From the NCBI RefSeq assembly GCF_034427455.1, contig NZ_JAXQNN010000004.1, positions 62,001 through 126,000 on the forward strand: DNA of 64,000 bases. Direction: 5' to 3'. Positions within the stretch are counted from its first letter, which is position 1, and every line of letters begins with the position of its first letter. The notes beneath the pieces are model-generated. The model was not told the DNA's origin and made no database searches. It saw only the letters and a program-made list of their open reading frames with translations. The DNA comes from Jeotgalibacillus haloalkalitolerans (GTDB lineage Bacteria > Bacillota > Bacilli > Bacillales > Jeotgalibacillaceae). This document shows, one piece after another, positions 8,395 through 16,536 of this stretch. The translations under genes and the position numbers were made by a program.

Positions 8395-10092
8395 TTAAAG
8401 CTTTTTATCATCCACGCCATCAAGCCAATTCTCAATTTCTTTCACAACCGACTCAAGACTACCTTCTTCAAAAGGTGATTTGAGATTTGCTTCTTTCACC
8501 AGTTCTGTGAATGATTTCGAACCGCCAAGCTTGCATAAATGTACATAGTCCTTCCAGGCCGCGTCAAAATCTTCTCTTGATTTTTTCCAGAATTGAAATG
8601 CACAAATCTGGGCAAGTGTATAGTCAATATAGTAGAATGGCGCTTCATAGATATGACCCTGGCGCTGCCATACACCGCCGCTGTTTAAATAGTTGTGATC
8701 CCCGTAATTACGGTGCGGCAAATAGATTTCCTCAAGCTCTTTCCATACTGCTTTTCTCTCAGCAGGTGTCATATCCGGCTTTTCATAAATGCGGTGCTGA
8801 AACTCATCAACGGCAACCCCATAAGGCAAGAATAAAATACCACTGCTTAAATGTGCAAACTTATACTTCTCTGTTTGTTCCCCAAAGAAATTTTCCATCC
8901 ACGGCCACGTCAAAAATTCCATACTCATTGAATGGATTTCTGCCGCTTCATGCGTCGGCCAGACATATTCCGGAATGTCTGTATGTCTGCTCATATAGAC
9001 CTGGAATGCATGTCCTGCTTCATGCGTTAAGACATCAATATCACCTGAAGTTCCGTTAAAGTTTGAGAAAATAAACGGGGCTTCATAGTTTTCAATAAAC
9101 GTGCAGTAACCGCCCGCTTCCTTTCCCTTCTTGGCTTCAAGATCCATCAATTCACGTTCATTCATAAAAGTAAAAAACTCATTTGTTTCAGGCGAGAGCT
9201 CCTGATACATCTGTTTTCCTTTTTCAATAATCCATTCAGGACCACCTTCAGGATTTGCATTCCCTGTTAAAAATGCCAGTGATTCATCCCAGAACATTAA
9301 ATCCTGCACACCGATTCTCTCTTTTTGCCGTTCTCTGAGCTTTGTGGCAAGAGGAACGATATATGTACGTACCTGATCTCTGAATTTCGCAACTTTCTCT
9401 GCGTTATAATCCACTCTCAGCATCCTCAGGTAACCGACATCCACGAAGTTTTTATACCCCAGCTTTTGTGCAATCTGATGTCTCGTTTTCACCAGTTTGT
9501 CATACAGTTCATCAAATTTTTTCTCATTTTCCGCAAAAAAATCAAATTTTGCTTTTACAGCTTTTTCCCGGATTTGACGATCAGTAGACTCAGTATAAGG
9601 ATCAATCTGCGCAAGTGTCAGCACTTCCCCTTCAAACTGGATCTCAGCTGATGCCACCAGCCTGGAATATTCGGATGACAGACGGTTTTCTTCCTGAAGT
9701 AATGGAATAATTTCCGGTTTAAAAGATTTAATTGAGAAGTCAGCCAGATCAAAGAACTGAGTGCCCCATTTCTCCTCCAGCTCTCTCCGGTAAGGTGACT
9801 TTACTAGTTCCTGATAAAACAGCGTACTTAACTCCTCAAACTCAGGTCCGGCTTCGTCGAAAAAATTTCTTTCATTCTCATAAAATTCATCTTTTGTATT
9901 AATTGACGCTCTGATAAATGCCAGGTTTCCCTGAGTGGAAACATCATCTCTCAGCTGGTTAATCTTTAAAATAATCTGTTCCTGTTCCTTGAGTGCCTGT
10001 GCATCTCGAAATGCTTCAAGCTGCTGATTAAATTCAGCTTTTATCTGCTCCAGATCAGGACGTTTATATTCATAGTCACTAAACTTCAACAT
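8395..10092 (-). CDS. M3 family oligoendopeptidase (PepF-type)
   Basis: A 565-residue cytoplasmic zinc metallopeptidase. The catalytic motif LTHEAGHAFQ (HExxH) lies near residue 345, followed by EIHSMSMEFL, which gives the third zinc ligand. Such enzymes cut short peptides and help recycle them. The ORF can begin at 10098, but AAGGAG is spaced correctly only for the ATG at 10092. It stands alone between a terminator of the marR gene and the convergent clpE terminator. Confidence 0.92.
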   Translation of the reverse strand: MLKFSDYEYKRPDLEQIKAEFNQQLEAFRDAQALKEQEQIILKINQLRDDVSTQGNLAFIRASINTKDEFYENERNFFDEAGPEFEELSTLFYQELVKSPYRRELEEKWGTQFFDLADFSIKSFKPEIIPLLQEENRLSSEYSRLVASAEIQFEGEVLTLAQIDPYTESTDRQIREKAVKAKFDFFAENEKKFDELYDKLVKTRHQIAQKLGYKNFVDVGYLRMLRVDYNAEKVAKFRDQVRTYIVPLATKLRERQKERIGVQDLMFWDESLAFLTGNANPEGGPEWIIEKGKQMYQELSPETNEFFTFMNERELMDLEAKKGKEAGGYCTFIENYEAPFIFSNFNGTSGDIDVLTHEAGHAFQVYMSRHTDIPEYVWPTHEAAEIHSMSMEFLTWPWMENFFGEQTEKYKFAHLSSGILFLPYGVAVDEFQHRIYEKPDMTPAERKAVWKELEEIYLPHRNYGDHNYLNSGGVWQRQGHIYEAPFYYIDYTLAQICAFQFWKKSREDFDAAWKDYVHLCKLGGSKSFTELVKEANLKSPFEEGSLESVVKEIENWLDGVDDKKL

Positions 10093-10163
10093 ATACATTC
10101 TCCTTACCTATTGGTCTATAAATATATTTCGACTGACAGTGTGTACCTTCCTTCATCTTCCCA

Positions 10164-10190
10164 GAAAAAAACACCGGAATGATCCGGTGT
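10164..10190 (-). terminator. Rho-independent terminator of the marR gene
   Basis: On the minus strand ACACCGGA and TCCGGTGT pair around a four-base loop, followed by seven T. Confidence 0.85.
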
Positions 10191-10219
10191 AAAGTTCTCG
10201 GGTTTGCCGCTGATTCAGG

Positions 10220-10669
10220 TTAATACGAAAGATCCTTAATGGAAAGTCCGAGTTTTTTAAGAAGATCAATTGCCTGTTTCTGCTCTTCGTCTGACAAGGC
10301 CGTCATCAGCTCATGCAGGTTTTTTTCATGTTCAGGAAAAATTTCACTCATAAACCGGTGACCTTCCTCTGAAATCTCAGCATATGTAACCCTTCTGTCT
10401 TCTGGAGAAGCAATCCTTGTGATCAATCCCTTTTTTTCAAGCTTGTCTACAACATAGGTAATACTCCCGCTTGCAAGCAGAATCTTACCGCCGATTTTCT
10501 GAAGAGGCTGCTTTCCTTTGTGGTAAAGTAATTCAAGCACGCCAAATTCAGTAGGGTTCAGCCCGTGCTCCTGAAAAAACTTGCTGCTGGTTTCATTTAT
10601 TGCTTTGTACGCTCTCGATAATACAATAAACAGCTTTAATGATTGGTTATAATCCGCTCCATCTGTCAT
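10220..10669 (-). CDS. MarR family transcriptional regulator
   Basis: A 149-residue winged-helix regulator. The recognition region (GGKILLASGSITYVVDKLEK) is near residues 65-85 and the wing (RIASPEDRRVTYAEISEEG) near 90-108, a typical MarR layout. The segment KGKQPLQKIGGKI resembles the OhrR/YusO-type group. No Cys occurs, so a thiol peroxide sensor mechanism like OhrR is not expected. It has its own terminator, and no target gene is obvious beside it; nearby candidates are the M3 peptidase or its own gene. Confidence 0.9.
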   Translation of the reverse strand: MTDGADYNQSLKLFIVLSRAYKAINETSSKFFQEHGLNPTEFGVLELLYHKGKQPLQKIGGKILLASGSITYVVDKLEKKGLITRIASPEDRRVTYAEISEEGHRFMSEIFPEHEKNLHELMTALSDEEQKQAIDLLKKLGLSIKDLSY

Positions 10670-10720
10670 GTTCAGTCATTCCTTTTGTCAGATTCATCTT
10701 TTAAAGTATAGCGATGAGCA

Positions 10721-11731
10721 CTAAAAGAAGTCAATATAATCCTTTAGTCTCATTTTTTTCAACCAATCGTTTACTGTCTGATCCTTTGATTTTGCAGCCT
10801 TAAAATGATCCGGCACCTTTTCACGCAAACTCCAGTTAATTGTTTCAAGCTCCTGGAAATGAATCAGCTTTTCGATCTCAGCGTCAGGCTCAGTTTCACG
10901 GGCTGAATGAAATAATCCCTCGATCGCTTCAATTTTAAATGAAGACCCAAAACCGGAAAGTGACACTTTAACCTCTCCTAGCACTTCTCCGTAACCACCG
11001 GATTGCATAACAAATTTCCCGTTTTTAATCTCACTGATTTTCTCGTGCTCCCTGCCGGTTAAAAGAATGTCAATTCCATCAATTGAACATATTGCCTCTC
11101 CCTGATCGATGCTGCGGGAAGAAGCACCATTAAATCCGCCGTGATAATTCACAACGACAAGGTCGGGGCTTTCTGTCTCATGAATAAAACCGACCCAGCG
11201 CTTTGCAGCAACATAGGCATCTTCAAACAGAATGTCTTTAAACACAAATGGTTCTTCTCCATTTTTTCTGGTCGCCGAAATACCAAGTATCGCGACCTTA
11301 ACACCGTTTACAGTTTTCACTGTGTAAGGAAAACCAAAATAGGGTTCTTTTGTTGTCTTATGCACAACGTTTGCCGCAAGCCAGGGGAAGAAAGACCTTC
11401 CAACCGCTCTGCTGAGAAAAGGAAGACCATAATCAAAATCATATTCTCCAATTGCAGCACAATCATATTCAAGATGATTCATGATAGAAATCATCGGATT
11501 CGGCATATGATCATTATATTTTGCGTAATGGTACGTTAAGGGACTTCCTTTTAACATATCTCCTGTATCAAGCAATAATAGATCAGGATCATTCTGACGT
11601 ATCTTTTTAATCAGGGAAGACAGCCGTGCCATACCGTGTGTGTCATCTGTACCCCAGTGAGAAGTAGACCTCACATGCCCATGAATATCACTCGTCTGCA
11701 GAATTGTTAACTGAACATGATCATTTGCCAA
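10721..11731 (-). CDS. 5'-nucleotidase/UshA-type metallophosphoesterase, catalytic motifs altered
   Basis: A 336-residue protein matching only the N-terminal metallophosphoesterase half of UshA/YunD-like enzymes. The first motifs are present (TSDIHGH, LLLDTGDMLKGS). The catalytic block that normally reads GNHEFDYG is GEYDFDYG, so the metal-bridging Asn and the catalytic His are missing. The usual GHxH motif reads GREH. NYHGG is kept. It has no signal peptide, so it is probably cytoplasmic. The start at TTG 11731 has GAGG at eight bases; GTG 11740 is open but overlaps that site. It follows the aminotransferase gene by about 20-30 bases, so they form an operon. It may be a pseudoenzyme or have shifted chemistry. 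Confidence 0.8.
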   Translation of the reverse strand: MANDHVQLTILQTSDIHGHVRSTSHWGTDDTHGMARLSSLIKKIRQNDPDLLLLDTGDMLKGSPLTYHYAKYNDHMPNPMISIMNHLEYDCAAIGEYDFDYGLPFLSRAVGRSFFPWLAANVVHKTTKEPYFGFPYTVKTVNGVKVAILGISATRKNGEEPFVFKDILFEDAYVAAKRWVGFIHETESPDLVVVNYHGGFNGASSRSIDQGEAICSIDGIDILLTGREHEKISEIKNGKFVMQSGGYGEVLGEVKVSLSGFGSSFKIEAIEGLFHSARETEPDAEIEKLIHFQELETINWSLREKVPDHFKAAKSKDQTVNDWLKKMRLKDYIDFF

Positions 11732-11760
11732 TCGCTTCACCTCATTTGCAGCATATCTGT

Positions 11761-12939
11761 TTATGTATTAAAAATATTGAGCTTTGATAGTCTTGCAGCG
11801 GCTTCTTCAATTCTTTCTTCATCAGCGAGCAGCGCTACTCTGACGTAGCCTTCCCCGCTCTCACCAAAGCCGATTCCTGGTGCCACAACAACGCCCGCTT
11901 TTTCAAGAAGCAGATCACTGAAGCTTTCTGACGTATACCCTTTCGGCACTTTGAACCAGGCAAAAAATGACCCTTTAGGCGCTTCCACCTGCCATCCTGC
12001 TTCGTTAAATGCCTGGACCATTGTATTTCTTCTTTTTTCATAAGTATCAGACAGCGCCAATGCAGGTTCATATGATTCAATTAATGCTGACTCAGCTGCT
12101 TCCTGCACCGCGCCGAATAAACTGACATGTAAATGATCCTGCAGAAGGTTCAGCGCCTTTATAACTGAAGGGTTCCCTACAGCAAAAGCTACTCGCCATC
12201 CTGCCATATTAAAGGTTTTAGATAAAGTATAGATTTCCACACCATTTTCTTTCGCGCGCTCAGACTGCAGATAGCTGACCGGCCGGTTTCCATCAAAACC
12301 GATGGAGCCGTAAGCAAAATCATGCACCACACAGATATCGTACTTTTCAGCAAAAGCAATGACTTCGTCGAAAAATGATTGATCTGCAAGCGCTCCGGTA
12401 GGATTATTAGGATAATTTAAAAACATCAGCTTTGCTTTTTTTGCAGACTCTTCATCAATCTTATTTAAATCTGGAAGAAACTGATTCTTCTCAAGCAGTG
12501 GCATCATGACCATCTGAGCTTCAGCCAGTGAAACACCTGACCAGTAATCTGGATAGCCCGGATCCGGTACCAGAACCACATCTCCTGGATTTACAAGGCA
12601 CTGCGGTAATTCCACAAGCCCTGCTTTTCCGCCAAACAGCAGTGCCACCTCGTGATCAGGGTCAAGGTCCACACCATACTCACGCTTATAAAAAGCTGCT
12701 GCAGCCTCTCTTACATACTTCATTCCTTTAAAAGGAGAATATTTATGATTCACCGGATTTTCAGCAGCGCTTTGAAGTCTGCTGACAATATGTTCAGGTG
12801 TCGGCAGGTCAGGATTTCCCTGCCCAAGGTTAATAATATCGTGCCCTGCTGCTACCTTTTCCATTACTTTTGATGAAAGCTTAGCAAAGAATTGCTCAGG
12901 TAAATGATTCAGACGATCCGATTGTTCAAACGTTTTCAC
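11761..12939 (-). CDS. mtnE: PLP-dependent aminotransferase, MtnE-like
   Basis: A 392-residue fold type I aminotransferase. The PLP lysine lies in TLSKTFNMAGWR near residue 233, the NYPNNPTG motif near 170, and a late Arg (GYVRVAL) binds the substrate carboxylate. Overall it resembles B. subtilis MtnE (YkrV), which transaminates 2-keto-4-methylthiobutyrate to methionine in the methionine salvage pathway. It is divergent from an MtnU-like amidase gene, which supports that assignment, but mtnK, mtnA, mtnW, mtnX, mtnB and mtnD are not in the window, so a broader specificity is possible. It starts at GTG with a GAGGGG site. Confidence 0.82.
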   Translation of the reverse strand: MKTFEQSDRLNHLPEQFFAKLSSKVMEKVAAGHDIINLGQGNPDLPTPEHIVSRLQSAAENPVNHKYSPFKGMKYVREAAAAFYKREYGVDLDPDHEVALLFGGKAGLVELPQCLVNPGDVVLVPDPGYPDYWSGVSLAEAQMVMMPLLEKNQFLPDLNKIDEESAKKAKLMFLNYPNNPTGALADQSFFDEVIAFAEKYDICVVHDFAYGSIGFDGNRPVSYLQSERAKENGVEIYTLSKTFNMAGWRVAFAVGNPSVIKALNLLQDHLHVSLFGAVQEAAESALIESYEPALALSDTYEKRRNTMVQAFNEAGWQVEAPKGSFFAWFKVPKGYTSESFSDLLLEKAGVVVAPGIGFGESGEGYVRVALLADEERIEEAAARLSKLNIFNT

Positions 12940-13027
12940 AAAAATTCCCCTCTTTCAAATTATTGCCCTAAATGTTATAACGTAAATGTATAATTGTAAA
13001 GATGATTCTGAAAAGTGGGTGAAGCAC

Positions 13028-13795
13028 GTGAAAATAGCGATATTCCAAATGGATATAACTTTTGGATCTCCTGAAGAAAATGTTAAGAAAGTGAAGAGCT
13101 GGATTGAGAAAATGGAGCCGGCGGATGTGATTATCCTGCCTGAACTCTGGACCACAGGGTATGACCTGCCAAATCTTAAAAATATGAATGATCACTTTAA
13201 TCAGACAGTGGCCGTTTTAAAAGACCTGGCAATTAAACATAACATTCATTTTATAGGCGGTTCGGTAGCAAAATCTGAAGATGGTCATATTTATAATACA
13301 ATGCCGGTGATCGATCATAAAGGCAGTTTGATTCATGAATACAGCAAATTGCATTTATTCAAACTGATGGATGAACACCTGCACTTAAAAGAGGGTAATG
13401 ATGACCCGGCATTTAAGCTTGGCCCCATTCATTTTGCCGGCTTTATCTGTTATGACATCAGATTCCCCGAATGGATTAGAAAATCTGTCCTGAACGGTGC
13501 TAAAGCAGTTGTCGTACCTGCTGAATGGCCGGCACCGAGAATTGATCACTGGATTACATTACTAAAGGCAAGAGCGATAGAAAATCAGGTATATGTCATT
13601 GCCTGTAACAGGGTCGGGCGTGATCATGCGAATGAATTTGGCGGTCATTCCCTCATCATTGACCCCTGGGGTAAAGTAATCGCAGAAGGTTCTGACCGGG
13701 AAGAAATCATTTATGGTGAGATTGATCCGGAGGAAGTGGAGGAAATCCGCAAGAGAATTCCGATCTTTGATGACCGGAGAGCTGACTTTTACTGA
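13028..13795 (+). CDS. mtnU: Carbon-nitrogen hydrolase, MtnU-like (omega-amidase)
   Basis: A 255-residue nitrilase-superfamily protein with the catalytic triad Glu (LPELWTTGYD), Lys (YSKLHLF) and Cys (GFICYDIRFPE). It resembles B. subtilis MtnU (YkrU), an omega-amidase thought to hydrolyse the alpha-keto acid amide left when MtnE uses glutamine. I chose the GTG at 13028 because the protein then begins MKIAIFQMDITFG, in line with the family; an ATG at 12986 is open. It is divergent from mtnE over only about 90 bases and ends before a strong terminator. Confidence 0.85.
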   Translation: MKIAIFQMDITFGSPEENVKKVKSWIEKMEPADVIILPELWTTGYDLPNLKNMNDHFNQTVAVLKDLAIKHNIHFIGGSVAKSEDGHIYNTMPVIDHKGSLIHEYSKLHLFKLMDEHLHLKEGNDDPAFKLGPIHFAGFICYDIRFPEWIRKSVLNGAKAVVVPAEWPAPRIDHWITLLKARAIENQVYVIACNRVGRDHANEFGGHSLIIDPWGKVIAEGSDREEIIYGEIDPEEVEEIRKRIPIFDDRRADFY

Positions 13796-13806
13796 TCCAA
13801 AGCGAT

Positions 13807-13834
13807 AAGCGGCCGCAAATGCGGCCGCTTTTTA
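13807..13834 (+). terminator. Strong rho-independent terminator
   Basis: AAGCGGCCGC and GCGGCCGCTT form a perfect ten-base stem with a four-base loop, followed by TTT, just after the mtnU stop codon. Confidence 0.9.
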
Positions 13835-13854
13835 CTGTGATCTTTTATTGCTCC

Positions 13855-15240
13855 TCAACTGATTAACGGGAGTGAAATGTTAAACTGAGTCCCTTCATTT
13901 TCCCTGGTGATGACTTCAACAGAGCCTCTATGTTCTTCAATTATCTTCATACTGACAGGTAAACCGAGTCCGGTTCCATTTTCTTTCGTCGTATAAAAGG
14001 GCTCATTCAATTTGTCCAGCTTTTCTTTTGGAATTCCACACCCGTTATCACGGACTGATGCAATTAATTCTTTTGTTTTCTGATGAATCGAAATCTCTAT
14101 CCTGCCTCTGCCTGTCGTGGCTTCTATTGCATTTTTTATCAGATTAATAAACACCTGTTTCAGACGGTTAGCATCTCCAAAGGTCCAGTTCTCATGATCA
14201 GAAGCTGTAAAACAAAGTTCAATCCCATGCAAAAGTGCCTGCGGCTGCATGATATGAACTGTTTCTTCAAGTACCTTCGTCATATTAATTTTCTGCAGCA
14301 AACTGTTTTTTGGCTTTGCCAGCATTAGAAACTCAGTCATCGTCTTCTCAAGTCGGTTCAGCTCCGAATGAATCACTTCAAAATACATCTTCTGACTGTC
14401 TCGCAGATCCGCTTCAAGCAGCTGAACAAAACCTTTCAGTGAAGTCATCGGATTCCTGATCTCATGCGCGATACCCGCTGCCAGCTGACCAACGACTTTG
14501 AGTGTATCCTGCTGATCTGCACGGTCCATGTATTCAATTACATGACTGATATCCCTGATCACAATTAAGTGATATCCGTCAGTTACATGATTTACTTTTG
14601 TAAATTCATAGCTTCTTTCGCCAATTGTAACGATTTGGCTGAGCATACTGCTTTCATTATGTGGTGCAAGCTGCTGAGCAAATCCGGGTAAATTCTCTTT
14701 AGTCTCAAATTGATCCATTTGTTGAAAAAAGTTTACCTCTTCATCTTTTTTTAGATCTAACAGTTTGTCAGCAAATAAATTTGATCTGACAATAACCCCA
14801 TCTTCTTTTACAATTAGCAGGCCATGAATCGCTTTTTTAAATACATTTGCGTAGATCAATTCTTCCGGTATACGACCGGAGTCTTTCAGGATCAGAATAA
14901 ATGCATCCTCTCCAGAGACAGGAATACATTCACCCTTACAATCCATCACATTCCATCCCGTAAAAAATTGAAGATCTTCCACACGTTGTTCTTCACCGAG
15001 CATACAAGCCTTTAACCACGCCATATGTTCACTTTTCAGATGTTTTGAAATCGCAGTTCCGCTCTCAGGATGAAATTGACATTTGCTCTGCTCATTAAAA
15101 TTGAGTATAATTCCATCGGGATTCAGGACAATTGCACATTCATTTATATATTTTAGCAGCCGGTCAGATTGTGAGTCGGGTTTTGACTGATCCGCACGAT
15201 TATGAATTGAATCCAATTGAGACAAATGTCTGGAGAGCAT
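13855..15240 (-). CDS. kinE: PAS-type sensor histidine kinase, KinE-like
   Basis: A 461-residue soluble kinase with no membrane segment. Two PAS-like regions occupy about residues 20-225. HisKA has AAGIAHEIRNPMTSLKGF near residue 255, and the ATPase domain has NLIKNAIEA, DNGCGIP and GTGLGLPV. It resembles the sporulation kinases of B. subtilis that phosphorylate Spo0F, and its position beside mtnU and the YkrP-like gene matches KinE (YkrQ). No response regulator is adjacent, as expected for a phosphorelay kinase. AGGGAT favours the ATG at 15240 over 15276. Confidence 0.85.
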   Translation of the reverse strand: MLSRHLSQLDSIHNRADQSKPDSQSDRLLKYINECAIVLNPDGIILNFNEQSKCQFHPESGTAISKHLKSEHMAWLKACMLGEEQRVEDLQFFTGWNVMDCKGECIPVSGEDAFILILKDSGRIPEELIYANVFKKAIHGLLIVKEDGVIVRSNLFADKLLDLKKDEEVNFFQQMDQFETKENLPGFAQQLAPHNESSMLSQIVTIGERSYEFTKVNHVTDGYHLIVIRDISHVIEYMDRADQQDTLKVVGQLAAGIAHEIRNPMTSLKGFVQLLEADLRDSQKMYFEVIHSELNRLEKTMTEFLMLAKPKNSLLQKINMTKVLEETVHIMQPQALLHGIELCFTASDHENWTFGDANRLKQVFINLIKNAIEATTGRGRIEISIHQKTKELIASVRDNGCGIPKEKLDKLNEPFYTTKENGTGLGLPVSMKIIEEHRGSVEVITRENEGTQFNISLPLIS

Positions 15241-15362
15241 GATTGTATCCCTACTTTTCGTTAGAATGATGTTCATTAATAATTATGCCAATTTCACCAG
15301 ATTTATTAATTATAAAAAAGGGTATGTATGATGAATGAACTGTAATAGAAAGCGGTGTAACA

Positions 15363-16376
15363 ATGTCGAAACGTGATTATTATTTTGATAATGCGAAATT
15401 TATATTAATCTTTTTAGTTGTCTTTGGTCATGCGATTCAAAGCAGTATAGAGGAAGATCCGATTCTCATGACTACTTATCAGACAATCTACTTTTTCCAT
15501 ATGCCTGCATTTATTTTAATTGCCGGCTACTTTGCAAAATCATCCTATTCAAAAGGCCTGTTTTTAAAGCTTTTAAAGAAGCTGATTGTTCCTTATCTGA
15601 TCTTTCAGCTGATCTATACGATTTATTATTACTTCCTCAGAAATCAGAATAACCTTGAGATTGATCCACTGAATCCGCAGTGGGCACTATGGTTTTTAGT
15701 CAGTCTGTTTTTCTGGAGTCTGCTGTTAATTTTGTTCAGAGACGTATTGAAATTGAAGTGGAAGGCAGCTATGCTGATCAGTATTATTCTCGGTGTGATG
15801 ATTGGTTTTGTGAATGACTATACGTCCACGTTAAGCTTATCAAGAACATTTGTCTTTTTTCCATTTTTCCTTGCAGGTCATTATCTGAACAGGGATTTCT
15901 TCAGTCAATTAAAAGATAAGAGAATAAAAATCATTTCAGTGCTTTCACTTGCAGTGGCGTTTATTTCGATCTATTATTTACCGGACTGGAGCAGCAGATG
16001 GCTGTTCGGATCTCATTCTTATGAAGACCTGGGAACGCCGGTAGAAGCGAGCCCTTTACTCAGACTTTTAATTTATGCTGTCAGCTTCGGGCTGGTTGTT
16101 GCATTTTTCTCACTGGCACCTGTCTCAAAAACCTTTTTCACAAGATGGGGACTGAATACTTTGTATGTCTACCTCTTCCATGGGTTTATCATTCAGTTTT
16201 ACCGTGAGAGCGGTCTTGGATTAATCGTCAATCCTTATGTGTCTCTGCTCATCATTATGGCAGCTTCCCTATTACTGACGATCTTCCTGTCATCAAGACT
16301 GGTAGCGGCAGCTGGACAGCCAATTGTCGAATTAAGGGCTTCAAAAGCAAGAAAAATGTTAAATCATAAAGAATGA
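15363..16376 (+). CDS. ykrP: Membrane acyltransferase family 3, YkrP-like
   Basis: A 337-residue integral membrane protein with about ten hydrophobic segments. The N-terminal FDNAKFILIFLVVFGHAIQ contains the conserved His of acyltransferase family 3, which moves acyl groups onto sugars or other surface molecules. Its neighbour KinE is also the neighbour of ykrP in B. subtilis. The substrate is unknown. The ribosome binding site is poor (GGTGTAAC). Confidence 0.85.
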   Translation: MSKRDYYFDNAKFILIFLVVFGHAIQSSIEEDPILMTTYQTIYFFHMPAFILIAGYFAKSSYSKGLFLKLLKKLIVPYLIFQLIYTIYYYFLRNQNNLEIDPLNPQWALWFLVSLFFWSLLLILFRDVLKLKWKAAMLISIILGVMIGFVNDYTSTLSLSRTFVFFPFFLAGHYLNRDFFSQLKDKRIKIISVLSLAVAFISIYYLPDWSSRWLFGSHSYEDLGTPVEASPLLRLLIYAVSFGLVVAFFSLAPVSKTFFTRWGLNTLYVYLFHGFIIQFYRESGLGLIVNPYVSLLIIMAASLLLTIFLSSRLVAAAGQPIVELRASKARKMLNHKE

Positions 16377-16478
16377 TGTTTTTTGAAATTTCCGACACGT
16401 CGTTGTCTTATTTTAACATTTGTTTTTGATAAAATAAACCATTTTTACCTTTCACTTCATTATAACGAACATTTATTG

Positions 16479-16513
16479 TCAACCCCTATTCTCTCATGTA
16501 GAATAGGGGTTGA
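16479..16513 (+). terminator. Hairpin between the acyltransferase and radical SAM genes
   Basis: TCAACCCCTATTC and GAATAGGGGTTGA form a perfect 13-base stem with a nine-base loop. The following sequence (TTTGTTG) is a weak T-tract. It may end the acyltransferase transcript or act as a leader structure, since it ends only 10 bases before the ribosome binding site of the next gene. Confidence 0.6.
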
Positions 16514-16536
16514 TTTGTTGATAAAGGAGCAGAAAT

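Noticed and set aside
12940-13027. Possible SAM (S-box) riboswitch between mtnE and mtnU
   Set aside because: The gap is only about 90 bases and shows none of the S-box conserved segments.
16463-16478. PurBox-like AACGAACATTT before the radical SAM gene
   Set aside because: Only one arm is seen, whereas PurR needs two boxes in inverted orientation at defined spacing.
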